Source of the DNA: Aestuariivita sp.
Lineage (GTDB): Bacteria > Pseudomonadota > Alphaproteobacteria > Rhodobacterales > Rhodobacteraceae
Assembly (NCBI GenBank): GCA_018401465.1
Contig: JAGYKE010000004.1
Span: 62,001-126,000 of the forward strand
Direction: 5' to 3'
DNA: 64,000 bases
A program made the translations under genes and the position numbers. Position 1 is the stretch's first letter, and the number at the start of each line of letters is the position of its first letter. Of this stretch, positions 1 to 7,773 are shown one piece after another. A model generated the notes under the pieces. The model was not told where the DNA came from. It did no database searches and was given only the letters and a program-made list of their open reading frames with translations.

Positions 1-3000
1 TCGACGCGGTACGTGCGTCCCTGCGAGGGCAGGTTCACCCGGGGCAGCTGCGTCGCGGCAAAGAACAGCTTCTTGGGGCGCCGCCGGACCTCGACCTCCT
101 TGGCCGCAGGCACACCCGCGATCAGCCCGGCGACGGGGTTGGTCACGCTGGGATCGGCCCACACCACGAACACCTCGGCGCGGCGGGGCACGCGGTACGT
201 CAGGACGTAGGGCGCGCCTGACGTCGTCCCGGTGCGCGATGCGGCCCAATCCGCGTAACTGGCGGCGTAGTCTGCGCGCGCGGTCGTGGGTGCGGTCCAG
301 AGGGGTTCCTCGACCCCGTCGACTGGCGAAGAAACGTCATAGAGAGATATATATGACGTTCTTTCGCCAGTCAGACCAGCCGCACCCCACGCGATCTGAG
401 CCGCCCGCGCGGTCCCCCACAACTCCGGATAAGTCGCCGCCGCGTGACCCGGCGACGCCAGCGCCACCGGCCCCGTGTCCGCCTGCCGTTGCAGCGGTGA
501 CGGGCGCGCGATCTCGTCCCAAAGCGACACCAGCATCACGGGCCTGTTCAGCTCCGCATCACCCAGCACGATGACCTCGACCTCCTCGGCGTTCCGGTTG
601 ACCAGCCGCAACCGACCGACCGCCTGCTTGACCTCGCCATCACGCACCGCCTTAGCCCGCGCCAGCACATCCGGGTCACCGGTGAAATCACGCAGGTTCA
701 CCGCGCCCGCCGGTCGGTCGAAGATCGCTTCGACCTCTGCCTTCGCGCTCCACTCGTTCATAAGCGGCCTTCCGATGATGATCGCCTTTGTGCAGCTCTC
801 GAAGTCGTTCAGCCCCCGCAGCGCCCCGAAATGCGCCGTGTGGAAGCCCTCGGGGAGGTCAAGCTTTTTGATCAGGTCGCGGTAGGTCACCACGAGCGTC
901 TTCCCATCCGCATATCGCAACAAGAACACTCGCAGCCTCTTCTGCCAGTTCGCACTCGCCCTTTGCGCGCTTTCGCTCCCGCCCTTTGCCAACAACATCG
1001 CTTTTGACCCCGATTTTGATTTGTCCTGCTTAACCAAAGCACCATCGACAGCCTGAACCGTCGTGACACGCGCTGTATCGCCCCACACGGCGGCGACCTC
1101 CGATTTGACTAGGGTGGCATCCAGCAAGAGCGTGGACGCCGTGTAGCCCTCTCCCAGCGCCCGTACGCCCGATACCCGGAACCCCGTCGCCGTGACCTTC
1201 ACCCGGCCCGACACGCCCGCGTTGCCGCGCGCGAACTTGCCGATCTCGCGCCAGAGCGCGGTGACCGGGAGGATCGACAGATTTGCGTGCGCCTCTTCCT
1301 CGTCGTCGGTCTTGCGCCGCCACTCAGCTGCCCGGGCCTCGCGCGCGAACTCGTCCCAGTTCGTCCAGAGCAAATCCGCCGCGTAGGTGTTCAAGGTCTC
1401 GCGTGTCAGATACCCCGGCCCGTTGATCTCGGCGATGCGGCGCAACACGTGTCGCGCGATGGACGCCCGCAACAAACCCTTGTTGCTGCTCGGGCATTGG
1501 TCGAGGTGGTCGAGATCGACCACCGTCTTCCCGTCCGCCCCGTAGACCCGCGCCCCAACGGCATCTTCGTCCACGATCAGCGCCGCCATGGTCTGGCCCT
1601 GCTTCCGGCGGAACGCCGTTGCCGGTGGTGCCATTTGGTTCAACGCCGCATGGGCGACGATGTAGACCTCGGCGAGAACCGTCTTCTGGTTCACGTAGTC
1701 GCAAGCACCCGACAGGGGACACGTAGAACAAAGCGCGTACGGGTCTAGCAGCATCGTCTGCCGCTGCATGAACTCCTCCGCCCGAACGCACATCTTCCTG
1801 TCCTCGACCGGGTGTGGCGCGTCGGGGCCGCGCAGGTGCGCGACCGTCAGACCGTGCGTCTCAAGATCGCGCTTAACCTGTTCGCCCAGCTTGTGGTTAG
1901 GCACCGCGTAGATGACCGCGCGTTGTTGGCACAGGTCATCGCCGCCCCGGACGATCTCCGCGATGTGGGCCACGGCGGCGCGGGTCTTCCCGATCCCGAC
2001 ACCAACCTGAAGCGCGAACACCTCCCCCGGACCCACACCGCGCGCAGACGCGTCCGCGTCCCGCGCAAAGCGTGCCACGGCCTGCGAGAGGAGTTCTCGG
2101 GCCTCCTTGGCAGGCAGATGTCCATCGAAGCCGCCCACGAACCTGTTTTCGGCCTCTGTGAAGCGGGCGAAGCGGTATGTCGCCACGGTCCCGTGTGCAA
2201 AGGAGATCAAGATCGGATCCCGCCCCCGTTCGCGGATCAGCGTCGCGGTGGTCGTGCCGTAGCTCCGTCCTTCGATGGGGCAGGGCAGACCATACCGATC
2301 CGGCACGTCGGTGCGGTCGAGCAACTCGCCCACGGTGGTGATCGTCCCGTCGCGAAGCTCCAGCGTGTCATGGTCATGCAGCACGCCGCCTTCGATGCGC
2401 TGCCTGACCACGCCGAACGCCGCCCGGGCGCTGATGCCCGTGCTGTCCATCACCCGGGCAACCTGCCGCTTCACGAACGCGCGTCGCACCTTGTGCCCAT
2501 CCGGCGCGGCCTCGCGCTTCGCGGCGAGGATCAGATCACGCACGTCGGGCGCGTCTGGCAGGGTCAGCGTCTTGCCCTCCTGCCAAACCGGCTCTGGCAC
2601 CGTTCTGACGAGGCCCTGCTCCAGCTCGGGCGGTGCGCAGAAGACAAGCCGTTCCGGCCCATAGACTGCGACGTCGATGATGGACCGTACCAATAGTGCT
2701 CCGGAGGCCGAGATCACGATCCACCCCAACCCCTCAGCCCATGCCCGGGCGTGCACCGCTTCGAGGTACGCGCGCCGGTCGGGCGCGTCGGCGATCCGCG
2801 CGAAGACATGCAGTCCCGCATCGCTCAGATCGGGCGCATCCTCGCCTTCGCGGTGGACACCGGCAGACGAAGACGGTCGCACCACCCGCGCCGCGTGAGC
2901 CAGTTCGGGCCAGACATAGAACAGAGCAGGCAGCGCGCCGCCCAGCTCCCCCATCCGCGCCCTGACAGCGGCAGGCATGCCCTTGCGGTCATAGTCCAGC

Positions 3001-3395
3001 AGAAGCCAGCCTTCGCCCTCCACGGCGCTGAAATGCGCCTGTGAGCGGCTGGTGATGATCTGGTCGGGACCGATAGCGTAATCCCGCATTCCCGGGGCTG
3101 TGCCCAACAGGATCGCCTGATTGACGGTCATGTCCTTGAGCACACCCGCCAGCGCCTCCGCGGTCGGGACATCCAGTGTCTCGGCGCGCGGCCAACGGGC
3201 GAGGTTCGCGGTGGGAAGGGTGGTGATGCCGCCCTCCTCGTTGGTGCAGAAGCGTTTCCCGACCCGGCTGTGCGCCGTCAGGCGCGTGATTTGCGCTTGC
3301 CCGGTGCCGGTGTTCGGCTGTTCGCTGGCGGCGCTGAGTACTTTTGAAAGGTCCGCGCCCCCCGGCGTGGCCTTTTGCTTTTGGGGTTGGCTCAT
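1..3395 (-). CDS. Fused AEP-type primase and XPD/DinG-like Fe-S helicase (partial, C-terminus beyond window)
   Basis: The minus strand is open from the ATG at 3395 to the left edge (1,131 codons), so the C-terminus is missing. Residues about 95-260 look like an archaeo-eukaryotic primase core: a hydrophobic strand ending DYD (D134, D136), a conserved-type histidine (H196) and SIID (D241). Residues about 455-930 carry a superfamily 2 helicase: P-loop GVGIGKT (465-471), DE box VDED (608-611), LLLDATL resembling motif III (756-762), LVVTYRD (834-840) and motif VI QAVGRLR (924-930). Four cysteines, C536, C556, C559 and C565, sit between P-loop and DE box with the spacing C-x19-C-x2-C-x5-C, as in XPD/DinG Fe-S helicases. 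Probable role: replication of a plasmid or integrated element. The start overlaps the upstream gene by ATGA. Family assignment comes from motifs alone. Confidence 0.72.
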   Translation of the reverse strand, partial: MSQPQKQKATPGGADLSKVLSAASEQPNTGTGQAQITRLTAHSRVGKRFCTNEEGGITTLPTANLARWPRAETLDVPTAEALAGVLKDMTVNQAILLGTAPGMRDYAIGPDQIITSRSQAHFSAVEGEGWLLLDYDRKGMPAAVRARMGELGGALPALFYVWPELAHAARVVRPSSSAGVHREGEDAPDLSDAGLHVFARIADAPDRRAYLEAVHARAWAEGLGWIVISASGALLVRSIIDVAVYGPERLVFCAPPELEQGLVRTVPEPVWQEGKTLTLPDAPDVRDLILAAKREAAPDGHKVRRAFVKRQVARVMDSTGISARAAFGVVRQRIEGGVLHDHDTLELRDGTITTVGELLDRTDVPDRYGLPCPIEGRSYGTTTATLIRERGRDPILISFAHGTVATYRFARFTEAENRFVGGFDGHLPAKEARELLSQAVARFARDADASARGVGPGEVFALQVGVGIGKTRAAVAHIAEIVRGGDDLCQQRAVIYAVPNHKLGEQVKRDLETHGLTVAHLRGPDAPHPVEDRKMCVRAEEFMQRQTMLLDPYALCSTCPLSGACDYVNQKTVLAEVYIVAHAALNQMAPPATAFRRKQGQTMAALIVDEDAVGARVYGADGKTVVDLDHLDQCPSSNKGLLRASIARHVLRRIAEINGPGYLTRETLNTYAADLLWTNWDEFAREARAAEWRRKTDDEEEAHANLSILPVTALWREIGKFARGNAGVSGRVKVTATGFRVSGVRALGEGYTASTLLLDATLVKSEVAAVWGDTARVTTVQAVDGALVKQDKSKSGSKAMLLAKGGSESAQRASANWQKRLRVFLLRYADGKTLVVTYRDLIKKLDLPEGFHTAHFGALRGLNDFESCTKAIIIGRPLMNEWSAKAEVEAIFDRPAGAVNLRDFTGDPDVLARAKAVRDGEVKQAVGRLRLVNRNAEEVEVIVLGDAELNRPVMLVSLWDEIARPSPLQRQADTGPVALASPGHAAATYPELWGTARAAQIAWGAAGLTGERTSYISLYDVSSPVDGVEEPLWTAPTTARADYAASYADWAASRTGTTSGAPYVLTYRVPRRAEVFVVWADPSVTNPVAGLIAGVPAAKEVEVRRRPKKLFFAATQLPRVNLPSQGRTYRV
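321..372. repeat. 52-base near-perfect inverted repeat inside the primase-helicase gene
   Basis: Two 21-base arms (321-341 and 352-372) are reverse complements except for a GA/AG swap at two adjacent positions. They enclose a 10-base AT-rich loop, gagagatata. The element sits within the open reading frame, encoding roughly residues 1008-1025, and is strikingly AT-rich at its centre compared with the surrounding GC-rich gene. It could fold as a hairpin in DNA or RNA, be a protein-binding site, or be a small inserted element. I cannot choose among these. Confidence 0.8.
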
Positions 3396-3700
3396 TTCGA
3401 GCCCTCCGCGACCATCGCACGAAAGTTGTGCGCCACCTCGATCAGTTTGACAAACAGGCCGCTGCCAATCCGGTAGATGGGCGACCCCAGCCGCCCTACG
3501 CCCTGCGGGCTGGTGCACAGCACTTCGGCGAGCATCGTCACCGGGGCGATGGGCAGCTGCCAGAACGCCGCCAGATCACGCGGACCAAGGTTAGGCTTTC
3601 CGGGGGTAACGCCTTGATTCTCAATGACCGCGATCGCTGGGTTAGACCCAGTCAACGCCTTGTTGTCGCTCGGATTAATCAGTCCTCGTGGGATCGCCAT
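3392..3700 (-). CDS. Hypothetical protein, 102 residues, coupled to primase-helicase
   Basis: I do not recognise this family. The protein is 102 residues, soluble-looking, with no signal peptide or membrane segment. A central GPRDLAAFWQLPIAP stretch is followed by MLAEVL and SGLFVKLIEVAHNFRAM, which look like amphipathic helices. Its stop codon overlaps the start of the primase-helicase by ATGA, so the two are very probably co-translated and the small protein may be an accessory or partner of the larger one. The start at 3700 has no obvious Shine-Dalgarno sequence. The overlap and coding-like codon use make it a credible gene. Confidence 0.65.
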   Translation of the reverse strand: MAIPRGLINPSDNKALTGSNPAIAVIENQGVTPGKPNLGPRDLAAFWQLPIAPVTMLAEVLCTSPQGVGRLGSPIYRIGSGLFVKLIEVAHNFRAMVAEGSK

Positions 3701-3712
3701 CGAATCGATAAC

Positions 3713-4007
3713 TTATGCGATGCGCCCAGAGATCGATCCGCTGCTGGGTTTCAAATGGATGACAAAGAGCTCCGGCGCGTCATTCTCGCGACTCGTCCAA
3801 AGCGCAGTCGCGCCCGCCACAAGATCATGCATCGCATATCCTGCCAGGGAAACCGACGCTGGATTGCGGCACCGACGCCGTGGGGGCACCGGTGACACTG
3901 TCGTCGAAGACTTCCAGTCGCACCGCGAGCGCGTCAACAACGGCATGGAGATCGTGCGCATTCGGGCCGTTTTCGCGGGCGCAGAGGGCACGGAAAACAC
4001 CATCCAG
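3713..4007 (-). pseudogene. Eroded or frameshifted small gene upstream of the 102-residue unknown
   Basis: Two short coding-like segments abut in different frames. The first runs from about 4007 to a TGA at 3825 and encodes a helix-rich segment (FRALCARENGPNAHDLHAVV and LAVRLEVFDDSVTGAP). It has no ATG, GTG or TTG start; only a CTG is available at 4007. The second, 39 codons from ATG 3832 to TAA 3713, reads LVAGATALWTSREN then LFVIHLKP and overlaps the first stop. Joined across one frameshift they would make a protein of about 97 residues. I infer a gene that has lost its start or frame, or two tiny coupled genes; function unknown. Confidence 0.4.
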
Positions 4008-4023
4008 CCATAGGATTGCGGGC

Positions 4024-4056
4024 CCCGGCCCTGCCGATCATCGGCTGGACCGGGGT
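4024..4056 (-). terminator. GC-rich hairpin after the AOC/dirigent-like gene
   Basis: A 16-base stem (4024-4039 with 4041-4056) contains two imperfect positions and starts five bases after the stop of the 4062-4541 gene. It lacks a clear T-run, so it may be a Rho-assisted terminator or an insulating hairpin between that gene and the accessory genes downstream. Confidence 0.5.
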
Positions 4057-4061
4057 GGCGG

Positions 4062-4541
4062 TCAATCCAGCAGGATGAAGCTGTGTTCGTAATGACCCGC
4101 GTCCCGGCGCGTGGTCAGAACCTCGCCGCGCGCGCCGATGAACCGGCCCGTGCCACCGATCACTGCCCGAAGCTGTGGCGCATCTGCCGCCATTTCCGCG
4201 GTCCCCGCGGGATAGACTGCCACGCCGCCGATCACCAAAGTGTCAGCACCACCGAAATCCACCACGATCTGGGCAATCCGGTCAAGGAAATCCACCCCGT
4301 CGCCAAGATCGATATCCAACGTGATCAACATGCCGCTCATGACGCCGGTGGTTCCGTCTTCGGCGGTGAACGGCGCCTCGAAGGCCATGATATCGCCGTG
4401 CGAAGATCCTTCTGCGCCGACATCCACATGGGTGATCGCGGGAAGGTCCTGCACGATCGAAAAGGTTTGATCCGCCGCAGCTGTTCCGGCGGAAACAAGG
4501 CTTGCCAGCGCAAGCGCTATTGCCAGGGGATGGTGCTTCAT
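4062..4541 (-). CDS. Secreted allene-oxide-cyclase/dirigent-like beta-barrel protein
   Basis: A 159-residue protein with a clear N-terminal signal peptide ([25 protein letters not shown] region, cleavage near residue 24). The mature part alternates short strands and ends with VIGGTGRFIGARGEV then a final strand HSFILLD; the GGTG-F-GARG pattern is typical of allene oxide cyclase barrel and dirigent-like proteins found in plants and bacteria. The bacterial role is not established; a periplasmic or secreted lipocalin-like binding role is possible. I chose the ATG at 4541 because an AGGA lies about ten bases upstream; an in-frame ATG at 4550 would place it only one base away. A GC-rich hairpin follows directly. 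Confidence 0.65.
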   Translation of the reverse strand: MKHHPLAIALALASLVSAGTAAADQTFSIVQDLPAITHVDVGAEGSSHGDIMAFEAPFTAEDGTTGVMSGMLITLDIDLGDGVDFLDRIAQIVVDFGGADTLVIGGVAVYPAGTAEMAADAPQLRAVIGGTGRFIGARGEVLTTRRDAGHYEHSFILLD

Positions 4542-4738
4542 CTGTGTCATGTCCTGATCGGCGGCATCGGGTCCTGCCAGAACGCCGCGGGGCCATCGCA
4601 ACAGCGCGGCGGCGCTTCTGCGCACAGCACGCACACGGGGTTGCCCGGCACGCAACCGCACCACAGGAGATTCTATCTTTTGCACCAACCGCTCGCCTGA
4701 TGAACGCACATTGTCCAAGCGACCTACCGCCTGACGTC

Positions 4739-4770
4739 AAGATCGCATGATCTTGCCAGTTGAACTGGCA
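4739..4770. repeat. Two adjacent palindromes at the transposase remnant end
   Basis: AAGATCGCATGATCTT (4739-4754) is an inverted repeat with six-base arms. It touches TGCCAGTTGAACTGGCA (4754-4770), a perfect 17-base palindrome. They lie at the downstream end of the IS1380-type remnant. They may be scar DNA, regulator sites for the 4062-4541 gene, or a weak bidirectional terminator. Confidence 0.55.
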
Positions 4771-4923
4771 TTCCAGTCCGGCTCCATCGGCAGGTTGGCG
4801 ACGAGGATTCCTACGCGGGGGAAAGCTCGCCCGGATGCCGTTCGATTCTGGCGATCACATGGCGCTCCTTGTTCCAGAAGGCCGCCTGATCCTTGAAATC
4901 GTCGTGGGATCGCCAGCCGCCCT
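4754..4923 (-). pseudogene. IS1380-family transposase remnant, frameshifted
   Basis: On the minus strand, one frame reads KERHVIARIERHPGEL and then meets a TAG at 4811-4813. The next frame continues RVGILVANLPMEPDW. Together they match the IS1380-family transposase block that I know as KERRVVAKIEWHPGEL-PRVGFIVTNLPMDPDW. The break is explained by loss of one base just before the CCCCC run near 4820. Only this internal block survives; neither the rest of the transposase nor recognisable terminal repeats are seen. It marks a past insertion between the accessory genes on the left and trxC on the right. Confidence 0.68.
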
Positions 4924-5035
4924 TACCCCTCCGTTTCGTCCGCCTCCGCGGCCATGGTCGTCCGCGAGAGGCACGGGGCCGGGTCCATGACCGATCGCGT
5001 CCACCACCAACGGCGCTGCGCGCCGGGCGGTGATG

Positions 5036-5461
5036 TCAACCGCGCACCCAATCCGCGATCTGGCCCGCACGGAGCGCGCCGGACTGGCGGCGCGCCTCGC
5101 GCCCGCCTTCGAAGAGGATCATGGTGGGAATGCCGCGGATGCCGTGGGCCTGCGCGGCCTGCGGATGATCTTCGGTGTTGAGCTTGGCGAACCTTGCGCG
5201 GCCGCTCAGATCGGTCGCGGCGCGGGCGAATTCAGGGGCTATCATGCGGCAGGGCCCGCACCCGGGCGCCCAGAAATCGACGACCAGCGGCATCGCGTCG
5301 TCGCGCGCGGCCTTCGCAAGGATGGCAGGGTCGATCCCGGCCACCCGGTCACTGATAAGGGGCGCGCCGCAGGTGCCGCATTTCGGCCCGGCAGACAGGC
5401 GGTCGGCAGGGACCCGGTTCGCCTGCCCGCAGGACAGGCAGGTCAGTCTGGCATGGGTCAT
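5036..5461 (-). CDS. trxC: Thioredoxin 2 (TrxC)
   Basis: A 141-residue cytoplasmic thiol-disulfide oxidoreductase. The N-terminal zinc ribbon has CLSCGQ and CGTC pairs within the first 35 residues, the hallmark that separates TrxC from TrxA. The thioredoxin fold follows, with active site GCGPC in place of the usual WCGPC and the conserved cis-proline in GIRGIPT. Replacement of Trp by Gly before the first catalytic Cys is unusual and could alter redox potential. I chose the ATG at 5461 (MTHARLTC) because it begins directly at the zinc ribbon and has CGGAG upstream; an upstream extension to 5638 lacks homologous character. Confidence 0.9.
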   Translation of the reverse strand: MTHARLTCLSCGQANRVPADRLSAGPKCGTCGAPLISDRVAGIDPAILAKAARDDAMPLVVDFWAPGCGPCRMIAPEFARAATDLSGRARFAKLNTEDHPQAAQAHGIRGIPTMILFEGGREARRQSGALRAGQIADWVRG

Positions 5462-5603
5462 GGATGCGCTCCGGTCATATATGTTGATCGGAATATATGA
5501 GACGAACCGACCTTCGCAAGCCCGGTGGGATGCTGCGGTCCGGCGGTCCCGCGGAACGTGTTGCCGCGGCATCGCCAACGCCTTGCCCACCGAAGCGCGA
5601 GCC

Positions 5604-5632
5604 TTGAAACAACGCGCGACCTGCCCTAATAT
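5604..5632 (+). promoter_or_regulatory. Sigma-70-type promoter of cspA
   Basis: TTGAAA (5604-5609) and TAATAT (5627-5632) are separated by exactly 17 bases, close to the housekeeping consensus. A start near 5639 would give a leader of about 115 bases before the cspA ATG, in keeping with long cold-shock leaders. Confidence 0.7.
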
Positions 5633-5754
5633 TTTCACCGCTACGTTGTGCTACTTCGACCTGTCTCTGCCTTCGGCGTTCAGTCTTCGATTAGACCAAA
5701 CGACGCCGGCCTGCCGCACTTCCGCGGGCAGGAAACAGACAGGAGACCACGAAT

Positions 5755-5961
5755 ATGGCCACTGGCACCGTGAAATGGTTCAACACCACCAAAGGCTACG
5801 GCTTCATCGCGCCCGACTCGGGCGGCAAGGACATCTTCGTTCACATCAGCGCGGTCGAGCGTTCGGGCCTGCAGGGCCTGAAGGACAACCAGAAAGTGAA
5901 CTATGAGCTGCAGACCGGCCGCGACGGCCGCGAAAGCGCCATCAACATCTCGCTGGCCTGA
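5755..5961 (+). CDS. cspA: Cold-shock protein, CspA family
   Basis: A 68-residue single OB-fold (cold-shock domain) protein that binds single-stranded RNA or DNA and melts RNA structure. The RNP1 motif KGYGFIAP and RNP2 motif KDIFVHISA are intact, and the length is that of the bacterial Csp family. It starts at ATG 5755, behind a strong promoter and a leader of about 115 bases, and is followed by a stem-loop at 5973-6001. It is monocistronic. Rhodobacterales usually carry several csp copies, so this paralogue may be constitutive rather than cold-induced. Confidence 0.95.
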   Translation: MATGTVKWFNTTKGYGFIAPDSGGKDIFVHISAVERSGLQGLKDNQKVNYELQTGRDGRESAINISLA

Positions 5962-5972
5962 CGGCCCGAGGG

Positions 5973-6001
5973 GGCGGACGGCGGGCAACCCGCCTTCCGC
6001 C
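5973..6001 (+). terminator. Stem-loop terminator candidate after cspA
   Basis: GGCGGA-C-GGCGGG pairs with CCCGCC-T-TCCGCC around a CAA loop, 11 bases after the cspA stop. The stem is strong but there is no T-run, so confidence is moderate. Confidence 0.6.
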
Positions 6002-6101
6002 GCGCCCGCGCGTTCACAATCGCGCGAGACAACAGCGTCACATCCCCCCGCAGCGCCTGAACGGCACCCTGACATGGCCGGGACAGACCGGGCTTACGGG
6101 G

Positions 6102-6122
6102 CGTTTTTTCGCAGAAAAAACG
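6102..6122. terminator. Symmetrical T6/A6 hairpin
   Basis: CGTTTTTT (6102-6109) pairs with AAAAAACG (6115-6122) around CGCAG. The run of six T on each strand after GC-rich sequence could end transcription in either direction, and isolates cspA from the L,D-transpeptidase gene. Confidence 0.45.
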
Positions 6123-6279
6123 GCGCGCGCCGGGGGCGGCGCAGCGCGGGGACGGCGGCCGCCGCGCCACGTGTCCAATCTGTCGCGCTGCCGCATGACG
6201 TGTGCTCCGCGCGTTGATTTCGCGCGAAGATCGTTTCATTATCGGCCTGTCACATCACCGACCCTGCACGAGGCTGCCC

Positions 6280-6834
6280 ATGTTCTCACGCCGCCAGTTT
6301 CTGGCCACGTCCGCCGCCGCCATGGCCCTGCCCACGATGGTCGAGGCGCAGACCGCCACCTTCGATCCCACCCCGCAGGTCGTCCGCATCAAGAGGGATT
6401 TCCTGCCCGGCGAGATCATCGTCCTGCCGTCATCCTTTTATCTCTACTGGGTGACGGAACCGACCCGGGCGATCCGCTATGGTGTCGGGGTCGGGCGCGC
6501 GGGACTTGACTTCAAGGGCGTGGCCACCATCGACGTGAAGAAGGAATGGCCCACCTGGCGGCCCACCAACGAGATGATCGCCCGCGACCCGGTCGCCTAT
6601 GCGAAATTCGTGGACAACACGTACATCCAGCCCGGCGGGCCGGGCAATCCGCTGGGGGCGCGGGCGCTTTATCTTTTCCAGAACGGGCTGGACACGTATT
6701 TCCGCATCCACGGAACGACACAGCCCGACTCCATCGGGCAGTCGGTGTCGAACGGCTGCATCCGCATGCTGAACGATCACGTGATCGATCTGTATGCCCG
6801 CGTGCCGGTGGGCACGAAGGTCACCGTCCTCTGA
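6280..6834 (+). CDS. L,D-transpeptidase (YkuD domain), Tat-exported
   Basis: A 184-residue periplasmic enzyme that cross-links peptidoglycan or attaches proteins to it through a cysteine nucleophile. The N-terminus SRRQFLATSAAAMALP is a twin-arginine signal peptide. The YkuD domain follows, with FRIHGT and, 17 residues on, the catalytic SNGCIRM. The ATG at 6280 was chosen because it begins the Tat signal; the frame extends upstream to 6202 without signal-like sequence. Proteins of this short Tat-dependent type are common in Rhodobacterales. It appears to be transcribed alone. Confidence 0.9.
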   Translation: MFSRRQFLATSAAAMALPTMVEAQTATFDPTPQVVRIKRDFLPGEIIVLPSSFYLYWVTEPTRAIRYGVGVGRAGLDFKGVATIDVKKEWPTWRPTNEMIARDPVAYAKFVDNTYIQPGGPGNPLGARALYLFQNGLDTYFRIHGTTQPDSIGQSVSNGCIRMLNDHVIDLYARVPVGTKVTVL

Positions 6835-6837
6835 CCG

Positions 6838-7026
6838 TCAGAGGACGTGTGACCACAGCAGAAGACAGGGCGCAGCGAAGGCGAAGGTGATGCAGAACAT
6901 CGCCGCCGCGCGCCCGCCGCGGATGTAGAGATCATCCTCGGTCATACCGCCTTCGGCGTGCTTGCGCGCGCGCAGGCTTTCCATCTGTTCGCGCAGACCG
7001 GTATCGAGGTTTTCCATCCGGGACAT
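6838..7026 (-). CDS. Small membrane protein, unknown function
   Basis: A 62-residue protein: a charged N-terminal half with a likely coiled or helical stretch (LREQMESLRARKHAE) and one hydrophobic C-terminal helix (AAAMFCITFAFAAPCLLLW). The start at 7026 (MSRMENL) has a good GGAGGG about five bases upstream. I recognise no family. It converges on the L,D-transpeptidase, with only three bases between the two stop codons, and lies downstream of tesA on the same strand. A single-pass inner-membrane protein is the only safe statement. Confidence 0.6.
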   Translation of the reverse strand: MSRMENLDTGLREQMESLRARKHAEGGMTEDDLYIRGGRAAAMFCITFAFAAPCLLLWSHVL

Positions 7027-7091
7027 GACGCCCTCCCCTGCATCCACAGTGGTATCATGCCGTTTCGGCGGGAAAAGTCCAGCTTCCGCCC

Positions 7092-7730
7092 TCAGTCCGC
7101 CCGCGCGATGAGGTCGAGCACGCGCGGACCCACCTCTGCCACGATGCGCGCCACGCCTTCGGAATTGGGGTGGATACCGTCGCCCTGCATCAGCGGCGTC
7201 GCCTGCGCGGGATCGGTCGCGGCGCCGCCGAAGCCCGCGAAGAAATTGTCGAGATAGAGCGTGCCGTATTGCGCGGCGAGATCGGGATAGATCGCGTCGA
7301 AGGCGGTCTTGTAGTCGGGGCCGTAATTGCTCGGGGCCCGCATGCCGATCAGCAGGACCGGGACGCCCTGCGCCTGCGCGCTGCGCAGGATCGCGTCGAT
7401 ATTGGCGCGCGCCACCGCCGGGTCGATGCCGCGCAGAAGGTCATTGCCGCCCAGCGCCACGATCATCGCGTCGACGTCCGGCGTGAGCGTCCAGGCGACG
7501 CGCGCCGCGCCGCCTGCCGTCGTGTCGCCCGAGACCCCCGCGTTGATCAGCCGCGCCTCCGCTCCCTGCGCGTCGAGCCAGCGCTGCAGCTGGGGCACGA
7601 AGCCCTGTTCCGCGACCAGCCCGTAACCCTGCGTGAGGCTGTCGCCCAGCGCAGCGATGGTTACCGGTTCCGCCCGCGCCGCCCCGGCGAAGGCCAGCGC
7701 CGCCAGCGTCATGAAAACCTTGCGCAGCAT
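7092..7730 (-). CDS. tesA: Arylesterase / multifunctional acyl-CoA thioesterase I (TesA)
   Basis: A 212-residue SGNH-fold hydrolase with an N-terminal signal peptide (cleavage near AARA-EP). Block I ALGDSLTQGYGL holds the nucleophile Ser, block III GGNDLLRG the Asn, and block V DGIHPNSEG the Asp-x-x-His. E. coli TesA acts in the periplasm as thioesterase I, protease I and lysophospholipase L1. The start at 7730 was chosen for the signal peptide. It is divergent from a ybbA-ybbP-type ABC pair, the same arrangement as E. coli tesA-ybbA-ybbP, which supports orthology. Confidence 0.9.
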   Translation of the reverse strand: MLRKVFMTLAALAFAGAARAEPVTIAALGDSLTQGYGLVAEQGFVPQLQRWLDAQGAEARLINAGVSGDTTAGGAARVAWTLTPDVDAMIVALGGNDLLRGIDPAVARANIDAILRSAQAQGVPVLLIGMRAPSNYGPDYKTAFDAIYPDLAAQYGTLYLDNFFAGFGGAATDPAQATPLMQGDGIHPNSEGVARIVAEVGPRVLDLIARAD

Positions 7731-7773
7731 CCCGAACGCTCCATATCGACTGTCAGGCAAAGGAATTCCCCGC

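Noticed and set aside
4840-4860. T-loop-like sequence ccgttcgattctgg suggesting a tRNA
   Set aside because: No acceptor, D or anticodon stems can be formed around it, and the segment is explained by the transposase remnant (codons for ARIERH).
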